64,000 nt of DNA from Bacteroidota bacterium (lineage in GTDB: Bacteria > Bacteroidota > Bacteroidia > AKYH767-A > OLB10), in NCBI GenBank assembly GCA_016713925.1, contig JADJOH010000008.1, positions 434,001 through 498,000 on the forward strand, written 5' to 3'. Position 1 is the stretch's first letter; each line of letters begins with the position of its first letter. Both the position numbers and the translations under genes were made by a program. Positions 36,461 through 45,100 of the stretch are shown here, piece after piece. Below the pieces are notes generated by a model. The model was not told the DNA's origin. It searched no databases and saw only the letters and a program-made list of their open reading frames with translations.

Positions 36461-37198
36461 CGGTCCGCGAAGTTTAAGACCTCGCGGGTGTTAGACCTCG
36501 CGGGTGTTAGACCTCGCGGGTGTTAGACCTCGCGGGTGCATATGGAAGTGTTAAATATCAATGACTTAATTTTTCAGGGAGACCATTTTCTTCATCTTGG
36601 CCAATTTCTGTCCCTTTTTAACCAAAATATAAAGTCCTTTCCGTGTCACTTACGGTCCGCGAAGTTTAAGACCTCGCGGGTGTTAGACCTCGCGGGTGCA
36701 TATGGAAGAGTTAGATATCAATGACTTAATTTTTCAGGGAAACTATTTTCTTCATCTTGGCCAATTTCGCTACCTGTTTAACCAATAAGCAATGTCCTTT
36801 CCGTACCTCTTACGGTCCGCGAAGTCTAAGACCTCGCGGGTGTTAGACCTCGCGGGTGCATATGGAAGAGTTAGATATCAATGACTTAATTTTTCAAGGA
36901 GACCATTTTCTTCATCTTGGCCAATTTCGCTACCTTTTTAACCAATAAGTAATGTCCTTTCCGTACCTCTTCCGGTCCGCGAAGTCTAAGACCTCGCGGG
37001 TGTTAGACCTCGCGGGTGCATATGGAAGTGTTGAATATCAATGACTTAATTTTAACTCTTGACCATTTTCTTCATCTTGGCCAATTTCAGTCCCTTTTTA
37101 ACCAATATGCAATGTCCTTTTTGTACCTCTTCCGTTCCGCGAAGTTTAAGACCTCGCGAAGTTTAAAACCTTGTGGGTGCTTGACCTCGCTGGTACTT
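36461..37198. repeat. 160-bp tandem repeat array with 16-bp sub-repeats
   Basis: The block 'TCCGCGAAGTTTAAGACC ... CATATGGAAG ... CTTCATCTTGGCCAATTT' recurs: TATGGAAG falls at 36541, 36701, 36861 and 37021, exactly 160 apart. There are four full copies and a decayed fifth beginning at 37136. Inside, the 16-base unit TTAGACCTCGCGGGTG is repeated, with two extra units in the first copy. Some copies open short ORFs, but these are not conserved in frame among copies. It lies between tRNA-Gln and mnmD and has no coding role that I can see. Confidence 0.92.
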
Positions 37199-37355
37199 AT
37201 AGAAATGCATTTTATCAAATTGGAATACATTCCTCACAGAGCTGCCTCAAATTGTAGGTTGACGGAAGATCTATTCCATAGTTCTCAAATAAATGAAATC
37301 CCAGGTGAAGGAGCCGGCCGTAACACTTACTGAATATGATCTCGAGATAAAATCC

Positions 37356-37363
37356 TACTTTTG
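37356..37363 (+). promoter_or_regulatory. -7 promoter element of mnmD
   Basis: TACTTTTG, a full match to TAnnTTTG, ends 26 bases before the ATG at 37390. It lies beyond the end of the 160-bp array. Confidence 0.45.
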
Positions 37364-37389
37364 AATAAACCATAATACTTTTTATCAGG

Positions 37390-38055
37390 ATGGAGAATCA
37401 AATTACCTCTGATAGCTCTGCATCGGTTTTGACGGAGTTGAATGATTATTACCATTCATGCCACGGTGCGATGGCTGAGTCTCGAAATATCTTTATTCAA
37501 GCCGGACTCAAAGAAGCGTTCCTCCGTTTCGGATTAAAACTGAATATTCTTGAAGTTGGATTTGGTACCGGACTTAATGCATTGCTCACTTATCAGGAAG
37601 CCGGAAAACATCAAATGGACATCTGGTACACGGCTATCGAATTGCATCCGGTTTCGCCTGATCTGATAAATTATCCCATGTATGCGAAGGCAAGCGGATT
37701 TCCGGAGCATGAAAATGTATTGCAACGCATGCATGAACTTCCTTTTAATGTAGCAGGGGAGATAACTCCAACTTTCGTTCTTGAAAAACGTTTCATTGAT
37801 ATTCGGGAGTTTTCGGATAACCCCTACCGTTATCATCTGGTCTATTATGATGCCTTTGCCCCCGAAGTACAACCTGAAATGTGGACCAAAGAAATTTTTT
37901 ACCGCATTCATGCCACAATGGCTCCCAAGGGAATTCTCGTTACAAGTTCAACAGAAAAGTTGGTGCAACGAAGTCTGAAATCAGCAGGGTTCTCTGTTGA
38001 AATAATCGATATGCTCCCGGGCAACCGACAAATGCTCAGAGCAATCAGGAATTGA
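37390..38055 (+). CDS. mnmD: tRNA (5-methylaminomethyl-2-thiouridine)(34)-methyltransferase MnmD
   Basis: 221 residues, the stand-alone MnmD length with no FAD-dependent MnmC1 domain. The N-terminus has ELNDYYHSCHGAMAESRNIF, a hallmark of the family; LNILEVGFGTGLNALLTY is the SAM-binding motif I, and YYDAFAPEVQPEMWTKEIF the catalytic-side DAF motif. The enzyme methylates nm5(s2)U34 to mnm5(s2)U34 in tRNA-Lys, tRNA-Glu and tRNA-Gln(UUG). A gene for that tRNA-Gln lies about 1 kb upstream on the same strand. It ends with a clean stop; thioredoxin converges from the other strand. Confidence 0.88.
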   Translation: MENQITSDSSASVLTELNDYYHSCHGAMAESRNIFIQAGLKEAFLRFGLKLNILEVGFGTGLNALLTYQEAGKHQMDIWYTAIELHPVSPDLINYPMYAKASGFPEHENVLQRMHELPFNVAGEITPTFVLEKRFIDIREFSDNPYRYHLVYYDAFAPEVQPEMWTKEIFYRIHATMAPKGILVTSSTEKLVQRSLKSAGFSVEIIDMLPGNRQMLRAIRN

Positions 38056-38079
38056 TTTTTAAGTAGTAATGCTGATTTT

Positions 38080-38403
38080 CTAAATAAACTTTATAATTTC
38101 TTCCTCAAGTTCATGTACCATCTTGAAGCCAGCCATTCGCCACTTCAGTTCCCCGTTTTTGAAGATCATCAAGGTGGGGACACTCCTGATCTGAAAATGC
38201 TGTGACAATTCCGTTTGTTCATCTACATCCAGCTTCATGATGGTCGCCTTTGTACCCAGACGAATTTCCAGCGCCGTAAGAATTTCATCCAGATAATTGC
38301 AGGGCTCACACCAGGTAGCATAAAAGTCTACCAGTACCGGTTTTTCCGATTTCATTAATTCCAGAAAGGTAGGTGCATCAAGTTGTGGAGCGGGGTATTC
38401 CAT
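38080..38403 (-). CDS. Thioredoxin-family protein
   Basis: 107 residues, a single thioredoxin fold without signal peptide, so cytoplasmic. The active site is W31-C32-E33-P34-C35 (WCEPC instead of the usual WCGPC). The cis-proline is in RSVPTLMIFKNG, and LDVDEQTELSQHF is the usual helix after strand 2. Glu at the x1 position should shift redox potential compared with CGPC, so the protein may be a general reductase or a more specialised oxidoreductase. It is transcribed away from mnmD's end, and its start is preceded four bases away by a promoter-type box. Confidence 0.9.
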   Translation of the reverse strand: MEYPAPQLDAPTFLELMKSEKPVLVDFYATWCEPCNYLDEILTALEIRLGTKATIMKLDVDEQTELSQHFQIRSVPTLMIFKNGELKWRMAGFKMVHELEEEIIKFI

Positions 38404-38407
38404 GCGA

Positions 38408-38415
38408 CAAAGATA
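38408..38415 (-). promoter_or_regulatory. -7 promoter element of the thioredoxin gene (leaderless candidate)
   Basis: The minus strand reads TATCTTTG, four bases before the ATG. The spacing is identical to that of the cobalamin-binding subunit gene at 26142. Confidence 0.5.
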
Positions 38416-38572
38416 TCAGGATGTGACTTATTTCTATTTAATGATCGTTTAAAAATTCTCATTCATCACCCATTTCTCTAACCATCGAAATCATTCTGTT
38501 GTGTTAAAGCCTGGAACAGAATCGAATTATTCTTTTATCCCGATTGAAGGATGTTACGGAACGAAAGTAAAA

Positions 38573-40033
38573 TTATTTTTTTCTCTTGAAGAGCGGCAGT
38601 TGCTCTTTCCCTCCAAGATATCTCCACATGCTTCCGAAATAAGTAAATAAGATGACAGCACTTATTCCCCACCATGCGTACATATTCAACGGGAAATAAA
38701 TTTTACCTTGCTCAAAGATTTGCCAAAAGAGCGCCGCACTCCCCATCATGAATACTAATTTACCGATTTCATAGGGAACCGGAAAAACCTGCTGTCCTTT
38801 TAAGTAGGATAAAAGCATCATCGAAGTATAGCAAATAAAGGTAGCCCACGCTGCACCAGTAAAGCCCATCTCAGGAATGAGCCATAAGTTAAAAACAATC
38901 GTTATCAATGCCCCGAGTATCGACAACCAGGCGCCATAACCGGTCTTGCCGCTTAGTTTATACCAGATGCTCATGTTGAGGTAAATGCCAAGGAAAAGAT
39001 TTGCGGCAAGCAGAATAGGAACCACATTTAATCCTCCATGATATTGCTCGCCGATGAAGTGTTTAATGATGTCCATGTAGAACATGACACCAAGAAATAT
39101 AAAACATCCCGCCAGGACAAAATAATTCATCACCCGGGCGAAAAGCAGCTTACTGTTTTCTTTATGATGTTGTGAAAAATAAAAGGGATCAGCCGCATAA
39201 CGGAACGTCTGTACGAAAAGTGTCATGAGTATGCTGAGCTTGTAACAGGCACTGTATATTCCTAACTGCTGCATCGCGATGGATTTATCAGTGATCAGAT
39301 ATTTTAGAATTGCCCTGTCTAAAGTTTCATTGATCATCCCCGCAAAGCCTGCAATCAGGAGCGGAAAACCGTAAATGAGCATTTCCTTTACGAGGGGAAA
39401 ACTAAAGGAACCGCCTTTCATCAATCGCAATTCGGGGAGGAGGAAAAGCAGGGTGACTCCACTGGCCACCAGGTTTGCGATAAAGACATATCCAATACCT
39501 GAAACAGCGGGAGCAGGGTTATTCTGAAGAGAAGGCAAGACCAATAAGAAGAAAAGATTCAATCCTATATTAATAAAAATTCCAAGCAGCTTAATGAGTG
39601 CAAAGCGCATGGCTTTATTTTGTTGTCGTAATCTGGCGAAGGGTAATGTCGATAGGGTGTCGAAGGCAAGTATCCAGGCAAACCAACGTACATAATCGGC
39701 ATGATCCGGATAACCGAGGGCGCTTGCAATCGGAGTCGAAAACAGCAATAGAATGATGGTGAAGAAGCCGGTTGTACAAAGTAGGGTGGTGAGCCCATTG
39801 CCATATACATTTTCATGACGCTCTTTTTTATTGGAGAAATGGAAAAATGCAGTTTCCATTCCCAATGCATACACGACCATCAGAAAAGTGATGTAAGCAT
39901 AAAACTCCGACACCACACCGTATTCAGCAGGTGCGAAAATGCGGGTATACAACGGGACGAGCAGGTAGTTGAGAAGCCTCCCTACGATGCTGCTTAATCC
40001 ATAAATAGCTGTTTGCCCGGCCAGGGCGCGCAT
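38573..40033 (-). CDS. Oligosaccharide flippase / polysaccharide biosynthesis protein (Wzx-like)
   Basis: About 486 residues from the ATG at 40033 (a GTG three codons upstream at 40042 is the alternative). It is a polytopic protein with about 12-14 membrane helices. The opening ALAGQTAIYGLSSIVGRLLNYLLVPLYTRIF is characteristic of the MOP/Wzx flippases, in which the LVPLYTR segment is strongly conserved. It would translocate lipid-linked oligosaccharides across the inner membrane, in line with the WecA-type enzyme 4.5 kb away, though they are not in one operon. Ends with a Lys-rich tail (FKRKK). Confidence 0.87.
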   Translation of the reverse strand: MRALAGQTAIYGLSSIVGRLLNYLLVPLYTRIFAPAEYGVVSEFYAYITFLMVVYALGMETAFFHFSNKKERHENVYGNGLTTLLCTTGFFTIILLLFSTPIASALGYPDHADYVRWFAWILAFDTLSTLPFARLRQQNKAMRFALIKLLGIFINIGLNLFFLLVLPSLQNNPAPAVSGIGYVFIANLVASGVTLLFLLPELRLMKGGSFSFPLVKEMLIYGFPLLIAGFAGMINETLDRAILKYLITDKSIAMQQLGIYSACYKLSILMTLFVQTFRYAADPFYFSQHHKENSKLLFARVMNYFVLAGCFIFLGVMFYMDIIKHFIGEQYHGGLNVVPILLAANLFLGIYLNMSIWYKLSGKTGYGAWLSILGALITIVFNLWLIPEMGFTGAAWATFICYTSMMLLSYLKGQQVFPVPYEIGKLVFMMGSAALFWQIFEQGKIYFPLNMYAWWGISAVILFTYFGSMWRYLGGKEQLPLFKRKK

Positions 40034-40068
40034 TTGGCTCACGTAGTTAGCCCCGGTATTATTTTCAG

Positions 40069-40076
40069 CAAATCTA
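40069..40076 (-). promoter_or_regulatory. -7 promoter element of the flippase gene
   Basis: The minus strand reads TAGATTTG, matching TAnnTTTG, 26 bases before the GTG and 35 before the preferred ATG. Confidence 0.4.
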
Positions 40077-40154
40077 ATAGATTGGAATGTAAATAATAAT
40101 TATTTTTCAATTATAGATTTCAGAAAGGAAAGAGATGGTGGGAATATTGCTATC

Positions 40155-40189
40155 GGCTTCCGGCTGCCAGCTACCAGCTTCCGGCTGAA
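40155..40189. repeat. 7-bp tandem repeat (GGCTNCC type), locus B
   Basis: Five units in register: GGCTTCC, GGCTGCC, AGCTACC, AGCTTCC, GGCTGAA. Same family as 27781-27844. Confidence 0.65.
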
Positions 40190-40550
40190 GTTAAATATGA
40201 AAATAATTTTTACTTCGAAGAGGGAAATAATAATTTTCAGCCGGATGATTTTAACTCATTGCTCATATTCCAAAACTCATAATACCAGGTTCATAGGTCA
40301 TAGGTTTGGCACCCACCGTGACATCGCCATGCCCGCCATATTTTCGTAGCTCTCGTTGCGATCGAGACTTCGCGACGTTGCGCCCGCTGCGTTTAAACAA
40401 TGTCCTATCCGAAATCAAGTCTCTATAGCATTTAAATTTCAAGGTATTCAGAAGTGCGACCGATTGTCTAAAGCTCTCAGCCCATGTCCTCAGACATAAC
40501 TCACAGACATTAACCACCAGGTCGTAGCCGCTTGCCCTTTGCTTATAGCT

Positions 40551-40599
40551 GGTAGCCGGAAGCCGGAAGCTCATAGCTGGAAGCCGGCAGCCGGCAGCC
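40551..40599. repeat. 7-bp tandem repeat (GGCTNCC type), locus C, inverted
   Basis: Seven units in register on the plus strand: GGTAGCC, GGAAGCC, GGAAGCT, CATAGCT, GGAAGCC, GGCAGCC, GGCAGCC. These are the reverse complement of the type at loci A and B. Confidence 0.7.
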
Positions 40600-40655
40600 T
40601 CCTTTATCGAAGCAAAAATCTCAACCACAACTGAAATTTAATTTAAAATATAAAT

Positions 40656-40663
40656 TATCTTTG
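40656..40663 (+). promoter_or_regulatory. -7 promoter element of the lipoprotein gene
   Basis: TATCTTTG matches TAnnTTTG and ends 16 bases before the ATG at 40680. Confidence 0.5.
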
Positions 40664-40679
40664 TTTCAAACTAAAAATC

Positions 40680-41162
40680 ATGAAAAAGTTCTTCCCCTAC
40701 CTGATGTTCGTGTTTAGCTTACTATTTATGGGTTGTCCTTATGGATCAGAAGTAGCTATCGATGATGGTAAAACTAAAATTGATGAGAAGCTACTCGGCA
40801 AATGGGAATCGAAGAGCTCCAGCGATTATGATTATATCGTTTCTAAAATCGATGATACCACCTATAAGATAGAAAAGAAGCCTCGTGGTGAAGGCGAGGT
40901 AACTGTTTACATCGGATTCCTCTCTGCCATCGGAACCACGAAATTTTTAAATGTTTGGGAAGAACAAAATACCACCCGCACCTATTATTTTTATAAAATG
41001 GATATCTCCGGAAGCGGTGCAAAACTGACCTTGTCTCCGGTGACAGATAATATCAAGGAAAAATTTGAATCCTCCTCCGAGCTGAAATCCTTTTTTGAAA
41101 AGAACCAGAACCTCAGTTTCTTTTACAGTAAGGATGATGAAGTGTATATCAGGGCGGATTGA
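40680..41162 (+). CDS. Small lipoprotein of unknown function
   Basis: 160 residues with a lipoprotein signal, cysteine at C19 (LLFMGC). The mature domain begins DDGKTKIDEKLLGKWESKSS, a 'lipocalin-like' opening (a Gly-Lys-Trp strand) of the kind found in small beta-barrel lipoproteins, followed by strands YKIEKKPRG, VTVYIGFLS and FYKMDISGSGAKLTL. No catalytic motif is visible. Own promoter box upstream; a perfect 19-bp hairpin follows and separates it from the convergent exonuclease gene. Probably outer-membrane anchored; ligand unknown. Confidence 0.72.
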   Translation: MKKFFPYLMFVFSLLFMGCPYGSEVAIDDGKTKIDEKLLGKWESKSSSDYDYIVSKIDDTTYKIEKKPRGEGEVTVYIGFLSAIGTTKFLNVWEEQNTTRTYYFYKMDISGSGAKLTLSPVTDNIKEKFESSSELKSFFEKNQNLSFFYSKDDEVYIRAD

Positions 41163-41194
41163 TGTAACGACTGGTCGCGAACTGTCATCCATCA

Positions 41195-41240
41195 CCCCTC
41201 TCAGTAGCCGCGTGACATGTAACGCGGCTACTGAGAGGGG
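41195..41240. terminator. Perfect 19-bp hairpin between convergent genes
   Basis: Arms CCCCTCTCAGTAGCCGCGT (41195-41213) and its exact complement (41222-41240) enclose the 8-base loop GACATGTA. It lies 32 bases after the lipoprotein stop and 26 before the exonuclease stop, so it can serve both as a bidirectional terminator. There is no T-tract. Its length and perfection exceed a normal terminator. Confidence 0.7.
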
Positions 41241-41266
41241 ATAGCAAACATGAAACACCCTACTCA

Positions 41267-42040
41267 CTACATCTCCACCTCCAGCAACACCGGACAATGA
41301 TCCGAATGTTTGGCCTCTGGCAAGATGACACATCGCTGCAAATTTTTTTCAAGATTTTTTGTGGCCATCAGGTAGTCGATGCGCCAGCCTAAATTTTTTG
41401 CGCGTGCATTGAACCGGAAACTCCACCACGTATATTGATGTGGCTCCTGATTATAATAACGAAAAGTATCAATGAATCCGCTCTTAAAAAATTGCTCCAT
41501 CCACTCTCGCTCTTCGGGCAGGAAACCGGAAGACTTCGCATTGCTGACCGGATTATGAATGTCAATGGGTCTATGGCAAATGTTGATGTCGCCTCCTATG
41601 ATGAGTTTACTTTTCTTTTTCTTTAAGGTAGCGATATAATCTTCAAACCATTTCAGCCATTCCATTTTATACTCTTGCCGGTGTTCGCCGCTGGACCCCG
41701 AAGGCACATAGACACTCATCACTGATGTTTTCCCGAAATCCGCTCTGATGATTCTTCCTTCTTTATCAATTTCGGGATTTCCTGAACCAATTTCCACATG
41801 ATCCGGCTCTTGCTTGCTGAAGATGGCCACTCCACTGTATCCCTTTTTCTCCGCAGGATGCCAGTAATTAAAGTAACCGTCATTGTCGAAAACAGGAAGA
41901 TCGAGTTGTCCGGGTTCCGCTTTGATTTCCTGCAACAAGACGATATCGGGGTTAACTGTCCGCAGCCATTCCATCCAGCCCTTGCTGAGCGCAGCTCGAA
42001 TGCCGTTTACATTGTAGGTGATTATTTTTCTGTTTGCCAT
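41267..42040 (-). CDS. xth: Exodeoxyribonuclease III
   Basis: 257 residues of the exonuclease/endonuclease/phosphatase fold. Active-site motifs are present in order: YNVNGIRAA with the first Asn, LLQEIKAE with metal-binding E38, GGDINICHRPIDIHNP with Asp and Asn, WWSFRFNARAKNLGWRIDYLM, and the terminal SDHCPVLLEV with the catalytic His. It acts on abasic sites and 3' ends in DNA base excision repair. Full length for the short (ExoA-like) branch. The opposite-strand ORFs are shadows. Confidence 0.92.
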   Translation of the reverse strand: MANRKIITYNVNGIRAALSKGWMEWLRTVNPDIVLLQEIKAEPGQLDLPVFDNDGYFNYWHPAEKKGYSGVAIFSKQEPDHVEIGSGNPEIDKEGRIIRADFGKTSVMSVYVPSGSSGEHRQEYKMEWLKWFEDYIATLKKKKSKLIIGGDINICHRPIDIHNPVSNAKSSGFLPEEREWMEQFFKSGFIDTFRYYNQEPHQYTWWSFRFNARAKNLGWRIDYLMATKNLEKNLQRCVILPEAKHSDHCPVLLEVEM

Positions 42041-42153
42041 TGTTTATGATTCAGCGAATGTATTATAGCCGCGGGAATTATTCACAAAGAAAAGACGTAA
42101 AAAAGATTTATAGCGTTAAACAGATGTAAAATCCTCTGTATTTTTAAGCGCTA

Positions 42154-45100
42154 TTGGATAAGAAAGTATTTAAGGTCATTGCAGCCGTCTGTTGTTGCCT
42201 GTCGTTCAGCCTGTACAGCCAGGATTTGAGCAATGCCCGTTTGCGTTATATCGTCCCGACTCGTGATACTATCCGGCTGGATTCCCTCAGCGTGATCCCC
42301 GGTTCGGTGGAAGTGCGTGCCGGAGATTCGCTGTTACCTGCACGATATTTCTCCCTGGACTTTTCTAAATCACTGATCTGGTTTGAGCCCTCCCTGTTGA
42401 AGGAGCTTGATTCCATCAGCCTGCGGGTCTTCTTCAGAGTGTACCCGATTTCATTTGAAGCGCCATTGTTTTTAAGGGATCGGCGCTTGTTGGAGAAGGC
42501 TTCTTCTACACCCGGCGCTGCTCCCTATACCGAGCGTCCGGCAGAGAAGAATGCCTCGCTGTTCGGGTTGGAAGGATTAGCACGTTCGGGATCTATTTCG
42601 CGCGGACTTACCATCGGCAGTAATCAGGATGCGGTGGTGAATTCGAGTTTGAATTTGCAATTAGCCGGTCGCATTAGTGGAAATATCGAAGTACTCGCCG
42701 CCATTACCGATGAGAATATTCCGGTGCAGGCAGAGGGGAATACGCAGCAATTGCAGGAATTTGATAAGGTCTATATTCAGTTAAATAACGATAAGCATAA
42801 ACTGGTGGCCGGAGATTATGATGTGCGAAACCCGGAAGGTTATTTTATGCGGTATTTTAAGAAGGCGCAGGGCGGATTGTATAGTTATACGGAAGTGATG
42901 GAACGCAAGAATAAATCTCCGCTCACGCTCGCCGCAGGTTTGGGTGCCGCCGTTTCCCGGGGGAAGTTCGCCCGAAATATCATCAATGGAATTGAGTCCA
43001 ACCAGGGGCCCTATCGGTTGCGCGGTGCAGAAAATGAATTGTTCATCATAGTGATGTCGAATTCGGAAAGAGTGTTTATCGATGGACTCCTTCTCGAACG
43101 CGGTCAGGACAGAGATTATATCATCGACTACAATACCGCTGAAGTAACTTTCACCACGCGCAGGTTGATCAACAAGGATATGCGGATTACGATTGAATTT
43201 CAATATGCCGACCGTAATTATGCACGTACCTTGCTGACCGGTTTCGCCGCATGGAAGGATAGCCGGATGCAGGCCGGTGTTAATCTCTACTCCGAGCAGG
43301 ACAGTAAGAATCAACCCTTGCAGCAGGATCTCACCCCGGCCGACAAAGCAATTCTGGCAGCAGCAGGTGATAATCTGGGAGCCGCTTTCAAGGAGAGTGG
43401 CGATAGTGTCGCTTTTAACATCAATGAAATTTTATATGCGCGGATAGACACCACCGTGAGTGCTGTTCTTTATCCGGATATCTATCTTTATTCCACCAGT
43501 CCTGATAGTGCTTTCTATCGTGTCTCCTTCAGCAATGTCGGACAAGGCCTTGGCAATTATGTTGCGGTAGATGGGTTGGCGAATGGGAGAGTGTACCAAT
43601 GGGTGGCGCCAATAAATGGTATTGCACAGGGAACCTATGAACCGAAGATCTTATTGGTATCTCCCAAACAACGGCAAATGGCAACGGGATTTGTAAAGTA
43701 TGCACTGGGTCCTCTTACAAAAGTAGGCGCGGAGTTGGCGGTGAGTAAGGACGATATCAACCGTTTTGCAACGAAGGATAAAGCAAATGATGACGGTCTC
43801 GCGGCAAGAGTGACCTTCGAACATCAACAGCCACTAAACAGAGAGAAACCGGAGGGTTGGAGTTTTGTCGGGCAGTTGCAGACGGAAGTGAACGATGAGT
43901 TTTTTCGTCCGGTGGAGGTGTACAGAGCAGTGGAGTTTGTCCGCGACTGGAACACGGGATTGTTAAATTCCTTCGATAAAGAATTGCTCTCGAATGTGCA
44001 GGTGGGAATCAGGCATTCGAAAACGGGAGATATGCGGTATAGCTTTAAGTCATTGTACAGAGGAACTACTTACCGCGGATTAATGCATGGGCTCAACGGA
44101 AACCTGCAGGGAGGAAAGTGGACGGCGAGATGGGATGCCAGTTTCCTCAACACCGATGGAACTAACGGTAATAGTTCTTTTTTGCGCCATAGAGATGAGC
44201 TCACACGAAGGTTTGGTTCCTGGATTCCGGGTGTAAGATTTGAGCAGGAGCGGAATGAACAAACGAGACCGGGTAACGATAGTCTGGCCATTAGCGCTTT
44301 TCATTTCAGAATTGCAGAAGTTTTTTTCACACGACCGGATACAGTGAAGATCACCATGAAAGGTTCATTTAGTCGCAGAGAAGATGATGGAATTCGCGGA
44401 ACCGATTTTATCCATGCGACCACAGCAGATATGGCTAATTTTCATATCGGATGGAACAAAGGACTGCGCCAGAAAGTATCGCTGATCTTAAATTACCGGA
44501 ATCTGCAGATCAATGATACACTACTCACACTTGTCAAACCGGAAGAGAGCGCTACAGGCAGGCTCGATTATACACTGAATGCAGGAAAGGGCTTGCTCAG
44601 CCTCAACACCTTTTACGAGGGCGGAACAGGAAGAGAACCACGGCGACTGTATTCCTATATTGAAGTCGCGCCCGGGACAGGAAATTACAGTTGGAACGAT
44701 TATAACGTTGATGGAATACCGCAATTGAATGAATTCGAAATCGCCGTATTCCAGGATCAAGCCAACTACATCCGTATCTTCAGCAGCACCGATGAATATG
44801 TAAAAGTGTTTTTCAACCAATTCAATGCTGTTATTAATTTTAATCCTGCGGCAAAATTCACAGGGGCTACTAAACCCTTCTTCGCGAAATTCAGCGTCTT
44901 GTCCTCCTTTCGTTTCGACAATAAAATTACAGGGAATGCCAATGATATTAATAACTGGAATCCGTTTCCCGGCATCATTCCCGATACGGTTTTGTTAAGC
45001 ACCCAATCTACCGGGCGACATACTTTATTTTACGACCGTACCGGCTCGAAGTTCGCGGCCGATATCAGCTGGCAGGAGCAACGCATCCGGCAATTGCTGG

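Larger units (their letters stand above)
40043..40679. other. Intergenic region with 7-bp repeats
   Basis: No gene is supported in these 640 bases. It holds two 7-bp repeat arrays in opposite orientation (40155-40189 and 40551-40599) and promoter-type boxes at both ends. A 121-codon minus-strand ORF through the region has low-complexity, repeat-driven text and is rejected. Confidence 0.5.

Noticed and set aside
36461..37198. CRISPR array
   Set aside because: Units are 160 bases with near-identical content throughout; there are no unique spacers between short repeats, and no cas gene is near.
36536..37333. Two short plus-strand ORFs (62 and 105 codons) starting MHMEVLN
   Set aside because: They start at the same point of the 160-bp unit and diverge or stop at random; the other copies do not keep the frame.
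40263..40628. 121-codon minus-strand ORF
   Set aside because: Its first part is the translated 7-bp repeat and the rest has no structure; no start context.
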